Shown here: one piece after another, positions 1 through 11,507 of the stretch
Layout: every line of letters starts with the position of its first letter
How positions within the stretch are numbered: position 1 is the first letter of the stretch
Origin: Microbacteriaceae bacterium
GTDB taxonomy: Bacteria > Actinomycetota > Actinomycetes > Actinomycetales > Microbacteriaceae
NCBI GenBank assembly: GCA_009780695.1
Contig: WQZN01000009.1
Coordinates: 32,704 to 96,703 of the forward strand
Direction: 5' to 3'
DNA length: 64,000 nucleotides
Notes under the pieces: generated by a model
Told to the model about the DNA's origin: nothing
What the model saw: the letters and a program-made list of their open reading frames with translations, nothing else
The model's database searches: none
Position numbers and translations under genes: made by a program

Positions 1-374
1 TCCAGCCGTTCGCGGCACCCCGCTCGAGCGGCCTGTGGCACGAGATCCGCTCACAGATCGGCGAGCAGGTCGCGCTGCAGGGCGGCCGCTCGGAGGAGCG
101 CGAGGGCCCGTTCGGCCCCGAGCTCGTCGCCCAGGTGCCCGTCGCCGGCGGCCAGCCGGGCGAGACGCGCATCGCGCGCTTCATCGGAGTCGACGGCCCG
201 CGCTGGTTCCTGCGCGGAGTGATCTCGGGCGACGGGGCCGTGGCGCCCGAGGCGGCCGCACTCGTCGAGGACCTGTTCCGCAGCGTGGTCGTGGTGCGCG
301 GTTCCGTGCCGATGCCGCCGCGCGACCTGATCCCCCTTCAGATGCCGGCGACCCCCGCCGCCCCCGGCGCGTGA
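1..374 (+). CDS. DUF3710 domain protein, C-terminal part
   Basis: The 5' end lies outside the window; the reading frame is open from base 3 to the TGA at 372-374, about 123 residues. Readable features are GEQVALQGG near the start, then a strand-rich part with RFIGVDGPRWFLRGVISG and a Pro-rich tail. This matches the C-terminal half of DUF3710 proteins, which in actinobacteria usually follow dut (dUTPase). No biochemical function is established for the family. The TGA overlaps the next ATG by one base (TGATG), so the two genes are probably translationally coupled. The call rests on domain resemblance and context. Confidence 0.75.
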   Translation, partial: QPFAAPRSSGLWHEIRSQIGEQVALQGGRSEEREGPFGPELVAQVPVAGGQPGETRIARFIGVDGPRWFLRGVISGDGAVAPEAAALVEDLFRSVVVVRGSVPMPPRDLIPLQMPATPAAPGA

Positions 375-1156
375 TGACCGATCGCGGGCACGATGAGGAT
401 GCCTCGGCCGAGGCATCCTCGAAGCCCGACCCCGCGCTGAGCGAGGCGCTCGGCGCCGCCGCCGCGAAGAACACCGGCCTCGGCGCCCTCGTCGCCGACC
501 AGGCCCCGAGCGGCGACGCGCTGCTGCGCGCGGTCGGCGGCGTCCGCGGCCTCTGCGAGGCCGTGCTGCCGGGGCTCGCCTTCATCGTGCTCTACACGGC
601 GCTCATGACGCCGTTGCCCGACGCCGCCGTGCCGGTCTCGCTCGGCGCCTCGGTGCTGATCGCGCTCGTGTTCACGCTCTGGCGCATCGCCAAGAAGGAG
701 AACGCGACGCAGGCCGTCGCGGGCCTGATCGGCGTCGGCGCGAGCGCCATCCTCGCCATCGCGACCAATCGGCCGTCGAACAACTTCGCGCTCGGGCTCG
801 GCATCGACCTGCTCTACGGCGTCGCCTTCCTGGTCTCGGTGCTCGTGCGCTGGCCGATCATCGGCATCGCGGTCGGCTACCTCTACGGCGAGGGCGTGAA
901 GTGGCGGCAGTCGCGGCCCCACTACCGCGTCGCGGTCGTCGCGACCCTGCTGTGGACGGCGCTGTTCGCCGCGCGGCTCGTGGTGCAGGTGCCGCTCTTC
1001 CTCGCGAACAACACCGCCGCGCTCGCCATCGCGCACCTCGTCATGGGCGTGCCCCTCTATGTGCCGGTGCTCCTGGCCACCTGGCTGCTGGTGCGGGGCG
1101 CGTACCCCGCGGGCACGGGTGGCGCGGCATCCTCGGAAAGCTCGTCCGACCACTAG
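374..1156 (+). CDS. DUF3159 family integral membrane protein
   Basis: 260 residues starting at the ATG that overlaps the upstream stop. The first ~60 residues are acidic and Ala-rich, probably cytoplasmic. After that come about five to six hydrophobic segments, for example VLPGLAFIVLYTALM, VSLGASVLIALVFTLW, AVAGLIGVGASAILAIA and LLYGVAFLVSVLVRWPI. This hydropathy pattern and the position after DUF3710 and before acnA fit DUF3159 proteins, which are of unknown function. The N-terminal coding part contains a perfect 26-bp palindrome at 395-420. An inner-membrane role is inferred from hydropathy only. Confidence 0.8.
   Translation: MTDRGHDEDASAEASSKPDPALSEALGAAAAKNTGLGALVADQAPSGDALLRAVGGVRGLCEAVLPGLAFIVLYTALMTPLPDAAVPVSLGASVLIALVFTLWRIAKKENATQAVAGLIGVGASAILAIATNRPSNNFALGLGIDLLYGVAFLVSVLVRWPIIGIAVGYLYGEGVKWRQSRPHYRVAVVATLLWTALFAARLVVQVPLFLANNTAALAIAHLVMGVPLYVPVLLATWLLVRGAYPAGTGGAASSESSSDH
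395..420. repeat. 26-bp perfect palindrome inside a coding region
   Basis: Both arms are 13 nt (GAGGATGCCTCGG and its exact complement) with no spacer. It lies in codons of the disordered N-terminus of the DUF3159 protein, where the encoded residues are low-complexity Asp/Ala/Ser/Glu. Each arm contains the heptamer GGATGCC that is over-represented throughout the window. Confidence 0.8.
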
Positions 1157-1165
1157 CGTCACTGC

Positions 1166-1190
1166 TAGAGTTATCTCGACGTCAAGATAA
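1166..1190 (+). promoter_or_regulatory. acnA promoter -10 and palindromic operator
   Basis: TAGAGT at 1166-1171 is a plausible -10 hexamer. The 20-bp near-palindrome TTATCTCGACGTCAAGATAA spans 1171-1190 with a single mismatch between half-sites (CGAC versus TGAC). It sits over the expected transcription start and upstream of the AAGGAG ribosome site at 1205-1210, the right place for a repressor. The cognate regulator is not identifiable from this window. Confidence 0.6.
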
Positions 1191-1219
1191 ATCACTCGTT
1201 CGCCAAGGAGGCCGACACA

Positions 1220-4015
<2,796 letters not shown>

Positions 4016-4026
4016 GCACGACCCAC

Positions 4027-4070
4027 GCCGGGGCATCCGATTCCTTTCGGATGCCCCGGCGTAGTCTTTT
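4027..4070 (+). terminator. acnA terminator
   Basis: A perfect 13-bp stem (4027-4039 with 4048-4060), an 8-nt loop, and TCTTTT at 4065-4070. The arms contain GGCATCC and GGATGCC. The downstream TAGTCT -10 of dxs begins two bases after the stem, so terminator tail and dxs promoter overlap. Confidence 0.85.
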
Positions 4071-4074
4071 CCCT

Positions 4075-6018
4075 ATGTCTCTGCTCGACCACATCCACGG
4101 CCCTCGCGACCTGGACGGCCTGAGTGACGAGCAGCTCGTCGGGCTCGCCGCTGAGATCCGCGAGTTCCTGATCGAGAACGTCTCGAAGACGGGCGGCCAC
4201 CTCGGCCCCAACCTCGGCGTCGTCGAGCTGACGATCGCGATCCACCGCGTCTTCGAGTCCCCGCGGGACCCGATCGTCTTTGACACGGGGCACCAGGCCT
4301 ACGTGCACAAGCTGCTGACCGGCCGGCAGGACTTCTCGAAGCTGCGCCAGCGCGGCGGGCTCGCGGGCTACCCGCAGCGCTCCGAGTCGCTGCACGACGT
4401 CGTCGAGTCGTCCCACGCCTCCAGCTCGCTCTCGTGGGCCGACGGCATCAGCCGCGCCTTCACCGTCACGGGCCAGACGGGCCGCCACGTCGTCGCCGTC
4501 GTCGGCGATGGGGCGCTCACGGGCGGCATGACGTGGGAGGCCCTCAACAACATCACCGACGACAACGACCGCAACCTCGTGATCGTCGTCAACGACAACG
4601 GTCGCTCCTACGCACCGACCATCGGCGGCATGGCGCGCTTCCTGAACGGGGTGCGCACGCAGAAGACCTACCGCGACCTGTACCTCAAGTCGCGCAACGC
4701 GGCCGACCGCTTCGGCGCCCCGTCGCAGGCCCTCTACCGCGGCGTCCGCGGCGCCCTGCACGGCTTCCTGGCCCGCGCCTCGAACAACGAGCAGCTGTAC
4801 TCGAACCTCGACATCAAGTACGTCGGGCCGGTCAACGGCCATGACGTCGTCGCGATGGAAGAAGCGCTGCGCCAGGCGAAGAACTACGGCGCGCCGGTCA
4901 TCGTGCACGCGATCACGCAGAAAGGCCGGGGCTACCAGCCCGCGCTCGACGACGAGGCCGACCAGTTCCACGCCGTGGGGCAGATCGACCCGTCGACGGG
5001 GGCGCCGGTGGCCGCGGCATCCAGCACCCCGTCCTGGCCGTCGGTCTTCGCCGACGAGCTGCTCGCGCTCGCCGACCGCAACCCGCGCATCGTCGGCATC
5101 ACCGCCGCCATGGAGCGCTCGGTCGGCCTGCACAAGCTCGCCGCGAAGTACCCGTCGCGCGTGCACGACGTCGGCATCGCCGAACAGCACGCGGTGACCT
5201 CGGCCGCGGGTCTCGCCTTCGGCGGCCTGCACCCCGTCGTCGCCCTGTACGCGACGTTCATGAACCGGGCCTTCGATCAGACGCTGATGGATGTCGCACT
5301 GCACCGCGCCGGCGTGACCTTCGTGCTGCCGAGCTCCGGCGTGACCGGCCCCGACGGGCCGAGCCACCACGGCATGTGGGACCTCGCGCTGCTCCAGCTC
5401 ATCCCCGGCATCCGCCTCGCCGCGCCGCGCGATGCGACGCGTCTGCGCGAGGAGCTAGCCGAGGCGGTCGCCGTCGAGGACGGCCCCACCGTGGTGCGCT
5501 TCCCGAAGGGAAACGTGGGGGAGGACATCCCCGCCCTCCGCCGCCTCTCCGACGGCGTGGACGTCCTGCGCGAGTCCGAGCGCAAGGACGTGCTCTTCGT
5601 CGGCGTCGGGCCGTTCGCGCGCGTGGCGCTCGGTGCGGCCGAGCTGCTCGAGGCCCAGGGCATCGGCGCCACGGTCGTGGACCCGCGCTGGGTCGTGCCC
5701 GTGCCGCGCAGCATCGTCGACCTGTCGGCCGACTACCGCATCGTGATCAGCCTCGAGGACGGCATCCGGGTCGGCGGCATCGGCACCCGACTGCGTCAGG
5801 ACCTGCGCGCCGCGGGCATCGACACGGCCGTCGACGAGCTGGGCCTGCCCGACGAGTTCATCGACGCGGCGACGCGCGACCAGATCCTCGAGGACGCCGG
5901 GCTCACCGCCCAGCGCATCGCACGTGACGTCGTCGAGCAGGTGCTCGGCAGCAAGGTGCCGCGGGCGCGCGCGGCGGATGCCGCTGACACCGGCTCCATC
6001 CCGCACCTGCACGGCTGA
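4075..6018 (+). CDS. dxs: 1-deoxy-D-xylulose-5-phosphate synthase
   Basis: 647 residues. Condenses pyruvate with glyceraldehyde 3-phosphate, the first step of the MEP isoprenoid pathway, using thiamine diphosphate. GDGALTGGMTWEALNN (Gly144-Asp145 onward) is the cofactor-binding motif, FDTGHQAYVHKLLTGR lies in the N-terminal domain, and the transketolase C-terminal half carries HDVGIAEQHAVT. The ATG is preceded at exactly seven bases by TAGTCT (4062-4067) with no Shine-Dalgarno sequence, so a leaderless message is likely. The gene faces the beta-oxidation operon tail-to-tail across a 44-bp palindrome. Confidence 0.97.
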   Translation: MSLLDHIHGPRDLDGLSDEQLVGLAAEIREFLIENVSKTGGHLGPNLGVVELTIAIHRVFESPRDPIVFDTGHQAYVHKLLTGRQDFSKLRQRGGLAGYPQRSESLHDVVESSHASSSLSWADGISRAFTVTGQTGRHVVAVVGDGALTGGMTWEALNNITDDNDRNLVIVVNDNGRSYAPTIGGMARFLNGVRTQKTYRDLYLKSRNAADRFGAPSQALYRGVRGALHGFLARASNNEQLYSNLDIKYVGPVNGHDVVAMEEALRQAKNYGAPVIVHAITQKGRGYQPALDDEADQFHAVGQIDPSTGAPVAAASSTPSWPSVFADELLALADRNPRIVGITAAMERSVGLHKLAAKYPSRVHDVGIAEQHAVTSAAGLAFGGLHPVVALYATFMNRAFDQTLMDVALHRAGVTFVLPSSGVTGPDGPSHHGMWDLALLQLIPGIRLAAPRDATRLREELAEAVAVEDGPTVVRFPKGNVGEDIPALRRLSDGVDVLRESERKDVLFVGVGPFARVALGAAELLEAQGIGATVVDPRWVVPVPRSIVDLSADYRIVISLEDGIRVGGIGTRLRQDLRAAGIDTAVDELGLPDEFIDAATRDQILEDAGLTAQRIARDVVEQVLGSKVPRARAADAADTGSIPHLHG

Positions 6019-6060
6019 CGCCGTCCGCCCACGCGGCTGACGCCCCAGGGCACAGAATCG

Positions 6061-6104
6061 ACTGTGGGGCATACCGGATCGGCCGATCCGGTATGCCCCA
6101 CAGT
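6061..6104. terminator. 44-bp perfect palindrome between convergent genes
   Basis: The 22-nt arms 6061-6082 and 6083-6104 are exact complements with no unpaired loop. It lies between the stops of dxs (+) and the hydratase/dehydrogenase gene (-), where a bidirectional terminator is expected. Neither strand has a good T-run after the stem, so any termination would be of the tail-less kind described for actinobacteria. Confidence 0.75.
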
Positions 6105-6116
6105 GGCTTTCGTGCC

Positions 6117-8306
6117 CTACACGGCCGCGGCGGCCGCCTCGCGCGACGCGGCGCCGACGATCTTCGGCGAGTGGAACGTGCCGCCGAAGACGCGCTCGCT
6201 CGCACCCACGCGGTCGAGATAGGGGGTCAGGCCGCCCATCTGGAAGGGGTAGCCGGCGCCGAGGATCAGCGCGAGGTCGATGTCCTCGGGGGCCGCGACG
6301 ACGCCTTCCTCGAGCATGCGGTGCACCTCGTCGGCGAAGCCGTCCTGCACGGCCTGCAGCACCTGCTCCCGGGTGTGCGGCTTGCCGCCGGGGTTGAGGT
6401 TCGCCTTGACGAGGCGCTCGGCATCCCGGCTCACGCCCTTGGCCTTGCCCTTGCCGTCCTTCTCGAGCAGCGCGCCCAGCTCGGCCACGCGGTGCAGGTT
6501 GTCGGAGCGGTAGAAGCGCTCGGGCCACGCCGCGTGATGCGTGTCGAGCACGTGCGCGCCCACCTTGAGGCCGACGAGGTCGAGCAGCTCCGAGGGCGGC
6601 ATCGGCAGGCCGAGCGGCGCGAGCGCCTCGTCGACCGTCGCGAACGAGGTGCCGTCGTCGACGGCGCGCATCGCCTCCCCGAGGACCTTGGCCAGCACGC
6701 GGTTGACGACGAAGCCCGTGGAGTCCGTCGTGATGATCGCGTTCTTCTTCAGGTTCTTCGCGACCAGCATGGCCGTCGCGAGGGTCGTCTCGTTCGTCGC
6801 GGGCGCATTGACGACCTCGATGAGCGGCATGACCGCGACCGGGTTGAAGAAGTGGAAGCCGATGAGGCGCTCGGGGTGCTCGAGCTTCGCGCCGATCTGC
6901 GCGACCGAGAGCGACGAGGTGTTCGTCGCGAACACGGCCTCGGGCGAGACGATCTTCTCGAAGTCGGCGAACACGTCCTGCTTGACCGACAGCTCCTCGA
7001 ACACGGCCTCGATCACCCAGTCGCAGTCGGCGTACTGCGAACGGTCGGTCGTGCCCGTGATGAGCGCCTTCAGCTTGTTGTGCTGGTCCCGGCTCAGGCG
7101 GCCGCGGTCGGCGAGCTTCTGCAGTTCGTCGTGGATGTACGCGAGGCCCTTGTCGACGCGCGCCTGGTCGAGGTCGGTGATGACCACGGGCACCTCGAGG
7201 CGACGCAGGAAGAGCAGTGCGAACTGGCTGGCCATGAGGCCCGCACCGATGACGCCGACCTTGGTGACCTTCTTGGCGAGCGACTTGTCGGGCGCGCCGA
7301 CCGGCTTCTTCGCGCGGCCCTGCACGAGGTTGAAGGCGTAGATGGATGCCGCGAACTGGTCGCCGGAGATGAGGTCCGCCAGCACCTCGTCCTCGCGGGC
7401 GAACCCGGCCGCGATGTCGCCGTCCTTGGCCTTGTTCAGCAGGTCGAGGGCGGCGTAGGGCGACTTCGGCACGGTGCCGAGGCGGCTCTCGATCGTGTCG
7501 CGGGCGATCTTGAGCGCGACCGGCCACTTCACGGTGCGCTCGATGCGCCCCGGTGCGTTCTTGCGCTCGACCTTGATCGAGCCGGCGAGGACGCCGTCGG
7601 CCCACTTCAGCGACTCCTCGAGGAAGTTCACGTGGTCGAACTCGACGTCGAAGATGCCGAGCTCGTAGGCCTCGTGGGCGCCCAGCATGCGGTTCATCTT
7701 GAGCGGGTTCTCGACGACGACCTTGAGCGCGTTCTCGATGCCGATGAGGTTCGGCAGCAGCGTCGCGCCGCCCCAGCCGGGGATGATCCCGAGGAACACC
7801 TCGGGCAGCGCGAGCGCGGCGGCCGACGTGTCGATCGTGCGATAGGTCGAGTTGAGCCCGATCTCGACCCCGCCCCCCAGGGCGAGGCCGTTGACGAAGG
7901 CGAACGACGGCACCCCGAGGGCGCCGAGCTTGCCGAGCGTCGAGTGTCCGAGCTGCGCGAGCATCTTCGCGGCATCCTTGCTCGGGATCTCGCCGACCTT
8001 GGAGAGGTCGGCGCCCGCCGCGAGGATGAACTGCTTGCCTGTGATGCCGACGGCGGCGATCTCGCCGGCCGCGGCACGCGCCGTGAGGCCGTCGAGCACG
8101 CCCGACAGCTCGATCAGGGTGGCCGGCCCGAGGGTGCTCGGGCGGGTGTGGTCGCGCCCGTTGTCGAGCGTGATGAGCGCGAGCGTCTTGCCGCTCGGCA
8201 GCTTCACGTCCTTCACGAGCGAGTGGGTGACGACCTCGTCGTCGCTGAACTGCAGCAGCGGCGTGAAGTCGATGGCGGCGTACTGGGCCGTCGGGTCCTG
8301 GCTCAT
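6117..8306 (-). CDS. Enoyl-CoA hydratase / 3-hydroxyacyl-CoA dehydrogenase fusion (FadB/FadJ-like)
   Basis: 729 residues. The N-terminal ~220 residues form a crotonase domain with an oxyanion-hole region (ITGKQFILAAGADL) and the two catalytic Glu positions (GGGVEIG, Glu148; LPEVFLGIIPGWGG, Glu169). From ~residue 347 a Rossmann motif VGVIGAGLMA opens the NAD-dependent dehydrogenase, with HFFNPVAVMPLIE carrying the catalytic His. It converts trans-2-enoyl-CoA to 3-ketoacyl-CoA. I chose ATG at 8306 because the long upstream extension overlaps the thiolase gene. The gene follows the thiolase by 41 nt on the same strand, so the two make a FadA-FadB style complex operon. Confidence 0.92.
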   Translation of the reverse strand: MSQDPTAQYAAIDFTPLLQFSDDEVVTHSLVKDVKLPSGKTLALITLDNGRDHTRPSTLGPATLIELSGVLDGLTARAAAGEIAAVGITGKQFILAAGADLSKVGEIPSKDAAKMLAQLGHSTLGKLGALGVPSFAFVNGLALGGGVEIGLNSTYRTIDTSAAALALPEVFLGIIPGWGGATLLPNLIGIENALKVVVENPLKMNRMLGAHEAYELGIFDVEFDHVNFLEESLKWADGVLAGSIKVERKNAPGRIERTVKWPVALKIARDTIESRLGTVPKSPYAALDLLNKAKDGDIAAGFAREDEVLADLISGDQFAASIYAFNLVQGRAKKPVGAPDKSLAKKVTKVGVIGAGLMASQFALLFLRRLEVPVVITDLDQARVDKGLAYIHDELQKLADRGRLSRDQHNKLKALITGTTDRSQYADCDWVIEAVFEELSVKQDVFADFEKIVSPEAVFATNTSSLSVAQIGAKLEHPERLIGFHFFNPVAVMPLIEVVNAPATNETTLATAMLVAKNLKKNAIITTDSTGFVVNRVLAKVLGEAMRAVDDGTSFATVDEALAPLGLPMPPSELLDLVGLKVGAHVLDTHHAAWPERFYRSDNLHRVAELGALLEKDGKGKAKGVSRDAERLVKANLNPGGKPHTREQVLQAVQDGFADEVHRMLEEGVVAAPEDIDLALILGAGYPFQMGGLTPYLDRVGASERVFGGTFHSPKIVGAASREAAAAAV

Positions 8307-8347
8307 CTTCGAATCAGTCCTTGTCTTCGTGATCGTGAGGTCGAGGC

Positions 8348-9535
8348 CTAGCGGCCGTTCCAGTTCGGGTTCTCCCAGATGACCGAGCCGCCCTGGCCGA
8401 GGCCGACGCACATGGCGGTCAGGCCGTAGCGCACCTCGGGGTGCTCGGCGAACTGGCGCGCGAGCTGCATCATGAGGCGCGGGCCGGATGCCGCGAGCGG
8501 GTGCCCGAGCGCGATCGCGCCGCCCCAGAGGTTCACGCGCGGGTCGTCGTCGTCGATGCCGAAGTGGTCGAGGAACGAGAGCACCTGCACGCTGAACGCC
8601 TCGTTGAGCTCGAAGAGGCCGATGTCCTCGATCTTCAGCCCGGCCTTGCGCAGCGCCTTCTCGGTGCTCGGCACGGGGCCGAGGCCCATCACCTCGGGCT
8701 CGACGCCCGCGAAGGCGAAGTTGACGAGGCGCATCTTGGGCGTCAGGCCGTACTTCTCGACCGACTCGCCGCTCGCGAGCAGCGACATCGTCGCGCCGTC
8801 GGTCAGCGGTGAGGAGTTGCCCGCGGTCACGCGGCCGTGCGGGCGGAACGGGGTCTTGAGGGTCGCGAGGCCTTCCATCGTGGTGCCGGGGCGGCGGCCC
8901 TCGTCCTCGGTGGCGAGGCCCCAGCCCTCGGCGCTCGAGATCGCGACGGGCACGAGGTCGGGCTGGATCCGGCCGGCCTGATACGCCGCCTCGACCTTCT
9001 GCTGGCTGCGCATGCCATAGAAGTCGGCGCGCTCCTTCGTCAGCTCGGGGAAGCGGTCGTGCAGGCGCTCGGCCGTGTTGCCCATGAACAGGGCGTCCTC
9101 GGCGACGATCTTCTCGGTCAGGAAGCGGGGGTTCGGGTCCGCGTCGAGTCCCATCGGGTGGCGGCCCATGTGCTCCACGCCACCGGCGAGGGCGACGTCG
9201 TAGGCGCCGAAGGCGATGGCCGAGGCCATCGTCGTGACGCTCGTCATGCCGCCGGCGCACATGCGGTCGATGGCGAAGCCGGGCACCGACGTGGGCAGCC
9301 CCGCCAGGATCGCGGCGGTGCGGCCGAGCGTGAGGCCCTGGTCGCCGGTCTGCGTCGTCGCGGCGATCGCGACGTCGTCGACGGCGTCCTTGGGCAGCTG
9401 CGGGTTCCGCTCGAGCAGGCCCACGGTCGCCTTCACGACCAGGTCGTCAGCCCGGGTTCCCCAGTACATGCCCTTCTCACCGGCGCGTCCGAACGGAGTT
9501 CGGGTTCCGTCGACGAAGTACACCTCGGATGTCAT
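8348..9535 (-). CDS. Acetyl-CoA acyltransferase (thiolase, FadA-like)
   Basis: 395 residues. Catalyses the last beta-oxidation step, thiolytic cleavage of 3-ketoacyl-CoA. Active-site Cys93 is in IDRMCAGGM, the His motif is GHPLAASGPR, and the C-terminal Cys-Gly motif is MCVGLGQGG. All three catalytic elements are present. A GTG two codons upstream (9541) is also in frame; AGGGGAAAGG lies ten bases before the ATG and only four before the GTG, so the ATG is preferred. First gene of the two-gene minus-strand operon. Confidence 0.93.
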   Translation of the reverse strand: MTSEVYFVDGTRTPFGRAGEKGMYWGTRADDLVVKATVGLLERNPQLPKDAVDDVAIAATTQTGDQGLTLGRTAAILAGLPTSVPGFAIDRMCAGGMTSVTTMASAIAFGAYDVALAGGVEHMGRHPMGLDADPNPRFLTEKIVAEDALFMGNTAERLHDRFPELTKERADFYGMRSQQKVEAAYQAGRIQPDLVPVAISSAEGWGLATEDEGRRPGTTMEGLATLKTPFRPHGRVTAGNSSPLTDGATMSLLASGESVEKYGLTPKMRLVNFAFAGVEPEVMGLGPVPSTEKALRKAGLKIEDIGLFELNEAFSVQVLSFLDHFGIDDDDPRVNLWGGAIALGHPLAASGPRLMMQLARQFAEHPEVRYGLTAMCVGLGQGGSVIWENPNWNGR

Positions 9536-9619
9536 GGCCACACTGCCTTTCCCCTGATCGTGGATTCGAGTCGATCCTAGAAAGCCGGGTGCGCGCCGCG
9601 GGGCTTCGACTGTCGGAAG

Positions 9620-10846
9620 CTACGAAGCGCTCTCGCCGTCTTCGTCATCGGCCTGTTCGGCCTCCACAAATGCGGCGACGATGAGCGGTGCGGTCGCTTC
9701 GACCTGCCACGGGCGGGCGCCGCCCGCGGCGAGCTGCGCGCCGACGGATGCCGCGTCCACCGCGCCCGGCGGCTCCCACGACACGCGCCGCAGCAGGTCG
9801 GGCATCAGCACGTTCTCGACGGGGATCTGATGCTCCTCGGCATACGCTGTGACGAGCTCGCGCGCGAGCCTGTAGCGCGCGTCGGCCGTCGGGTTCCGGT
9901 CCGCCCAGGCTCGCACGGGCGGCATGTTGTCACCGGCGGGGCGCGGCACCGGCAGGTCCGTCGTCGTGCGCCCGAGCTCGATCGCGGCCCACCACCGATC
10001 GAGCTCGCTGCGGCTCGCGCGACCGTTGAACTCCTTCAGGGCGGCGAGCTCGCGTTTGCTGTTCGGCATCAGCTTCGCGGCCGCGGTGAGCGAGGCGTCC
10101 GGCACCAGGCGCCCCGGCGCGGTGTCCTTCTCGCGTGCCAGCGCATCGCGGGCCAGCCACAGCTCGCGCGCGACCGCGAGGTTGCGTGCACCGCGCACCG
10201 CGTGGATGCCCGAGAGCCGCCGCCACGGCTCGGCCCGCGGCACCTTGGCCTCTTTGACGAGCTCGCCGTGGAACTCCTGGTGCGCAATGTCCGACTTCCC
10301 GCTCTCGTCGAGCAGCTTCTCGACCGCGTCGCGCAGATCGACGAGCAGCTCGACGTCGAGAGCGGCATACGTCAGCCACGACTGCGGCAGCGGGCGCGTC
10401 GACCAGTCGGCCGCCGAATGCTCTTTGGCGAGGTGGATGCCGAGCAGGTTCTCCACGAGCGGGCCCAGCCCCACGCGGGGCAGGCCCAGCAGCCGCGCGG
10501 CGAGCTCGGTGTCGAACACCGTCTCGGGGTCGAGGCCGACCTCGCGCAGGCAGGCGAGGTCCTGGCTGGCGGCGTGGATGACCCACTCGTCGTGCGAGAT
10601 CGCCGCCTGCAGATCGGTGAGCTCCGGGCCGACCTCCTCGGCCAGCGCGATGGGGTCGAAGAGGAACACGCCGGCGTCGCGACGGAAGACCTGGATCAGG
10701 TAGGCCTTCTGGGAGTACCGGAAACCGCTCGCGCGCTCGGCGTCGACGGCGACGGGTCCGCGCCCCGAGGCGATGGCGTCAACGGCCTCGTCGTACTCGC
10801 GCGCGGTCGCGGTGACGTGGTACTCGGTCGGATTCTGCTCAGGCAC
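9620..10846 (-). CDS. rnd: Ribonuclease D-like 3'-5' exonuclease with HRDC domain
   Basis: 408 residues. DEDD-type exonuclease motifs are visible: VAVDAERASGF (Exo I, D-x-E), VIHAASQDLACL (Exo II) and TYAALDVELLVDL (Exo III). An HRDC domain follows at about 210-290 (LSGIHAVRGARNLAVARELW). RNase D trims tRNA 3' ends in bacteria. The start is GTG, and its first 8 nt overlap the end of the DUF3000 gene, so the two are translationally coupled. This DUF3000-RNase D pair is common in actinobacteria. Confidence 0.9.
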   Translation of the reverse strand: MPEQNPTEYHVTATAREYDEAVDAIASGRGPVAVDAERASGFRYSQKAYLIQVFRRDAGVFLFDPIALAEEVGPELTDLQAAISHDEWVIHAASQDLACLREVGLDPETVFDTELAARLLGLPRVGLGPLVENLLGIHLAKEHSAADWSTRPLPQSWLTYAALDVELLVDLRDAVEKLLDESGKSDIAHQEFHGELVKEAKVPRAEPWRRLSGIHAVRGARNLAVARELWLARDALAREKDTAPGRLVPDASLTAAAKLMPNSKRELAALKEFNGRASRSELDRWWAAIELGRTTTDLPVPRPAGDNMPPVRAWADRNPTADARYRLARELVTAYAEEHQIPVENVLMPDLLRRVSWEPPGAVDAASVGAQLAAGGARPWQVEATAPLIVAAFVEAEQADDEDGESAS

Positions 10847-11441
10847 GCTTGCTCTTGGATCTCCGTAGTGAGAGGACGCTCACGCCCTCGGCCGTCGGCG
10901 GGATGCCGGCGAGCATGCACACCAGGTCGCCCCAGGCCTCGACGTGCACACCGAGGTCGGTGTCGGTCGGGGTCCAGGAGGCGCGCAGCTCGATCTGCGC
11001 GCCGTCGCCCTGTGCGGCGAGCTCGCCGAAGCCCGTCGAGATGATCTTGGTCGCCGTGCCGGATGCCGAGACATACCCCGCCCCGCGCGAATCGAGCGCG
11101 TCGACGAGCCACGACCAGGTGACGTCGGCGAGGAAGGGGTCGAGCCCGATGTCGGTCTCGAGGGGCGCCTTGGCGAAGCAGATGACCCGGAAGCGGCCGC
11201 CCCATTCCTCGGGCGAGCTCGGGTCGTGCAGCAGCACGAAGCGGCCGGTGCCGAGTTCCGAGTCGGCGCCGTGCGACGACGGATTCACGTCGGCTGCGAG
11301 CGCGAACGACTCGGGCGCGAGCTGGCCCGGCGCGCTGATGTGCGACACGATGAGCTCGGGGCGGATGGCCGCCGCCTTGATGGACTCCAACGCGGCAGTG
11401 AACTCGCTGCTGGCCGCGCGCCCGGACGGTGTGGTCGACAC
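10839..11441 (-). CDS. DUF3000 family protein
   Basis: 200 residues with no recognisable enzymatic motif. Strand-rich segments include GRFVLLHDPSSPEEWGGRFR and DLGVHVEAWGDLVCMLAGIPP, and the tail is basic (SLRRSKSKRA). It matches actinobacterial DUF3000 proteins, whose function is unknown. I chose GTG at 11441: on the minus strand TAATGT (11449-11454) lies exactly seven bases before it, which fits a leaderless transcript. An ATG in the upstream sequence is out of frame. Confidence 0.8.
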   Translation of the reverse strand: MSTTPSGRAASSEFTAALESIKAAAIRPELIVSHISAPGQLAPESFALAADVNPSSHGADSELGTGRFVLLHDPSSPEEWGGRFRVICFAKAPLETDIGLDPFLADVTWSWLVDALDSRGAGYVSASGTATKIISTGFGELAAQGDGAQIELRASWTPTDTDLGVHVEAWGDLVCMLAGIPPTAEGVSVLSLRRSKSKRA

Positions 11442-11507
11442 AGCATGAACATTAGAGTTCAAGCTGAGAGTCCGCGAACAGGCACGCCGCGCGAAAGGGG
11501 TCGGGGG

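Noticed and set aside
6093..8351. 752-codon plus-strand frame opposite the hydratase/dehydrogenase gene
   Set aside because: Mirror of a real gene with complete catalytic motifs; its translation is low-complexity and motif-free.
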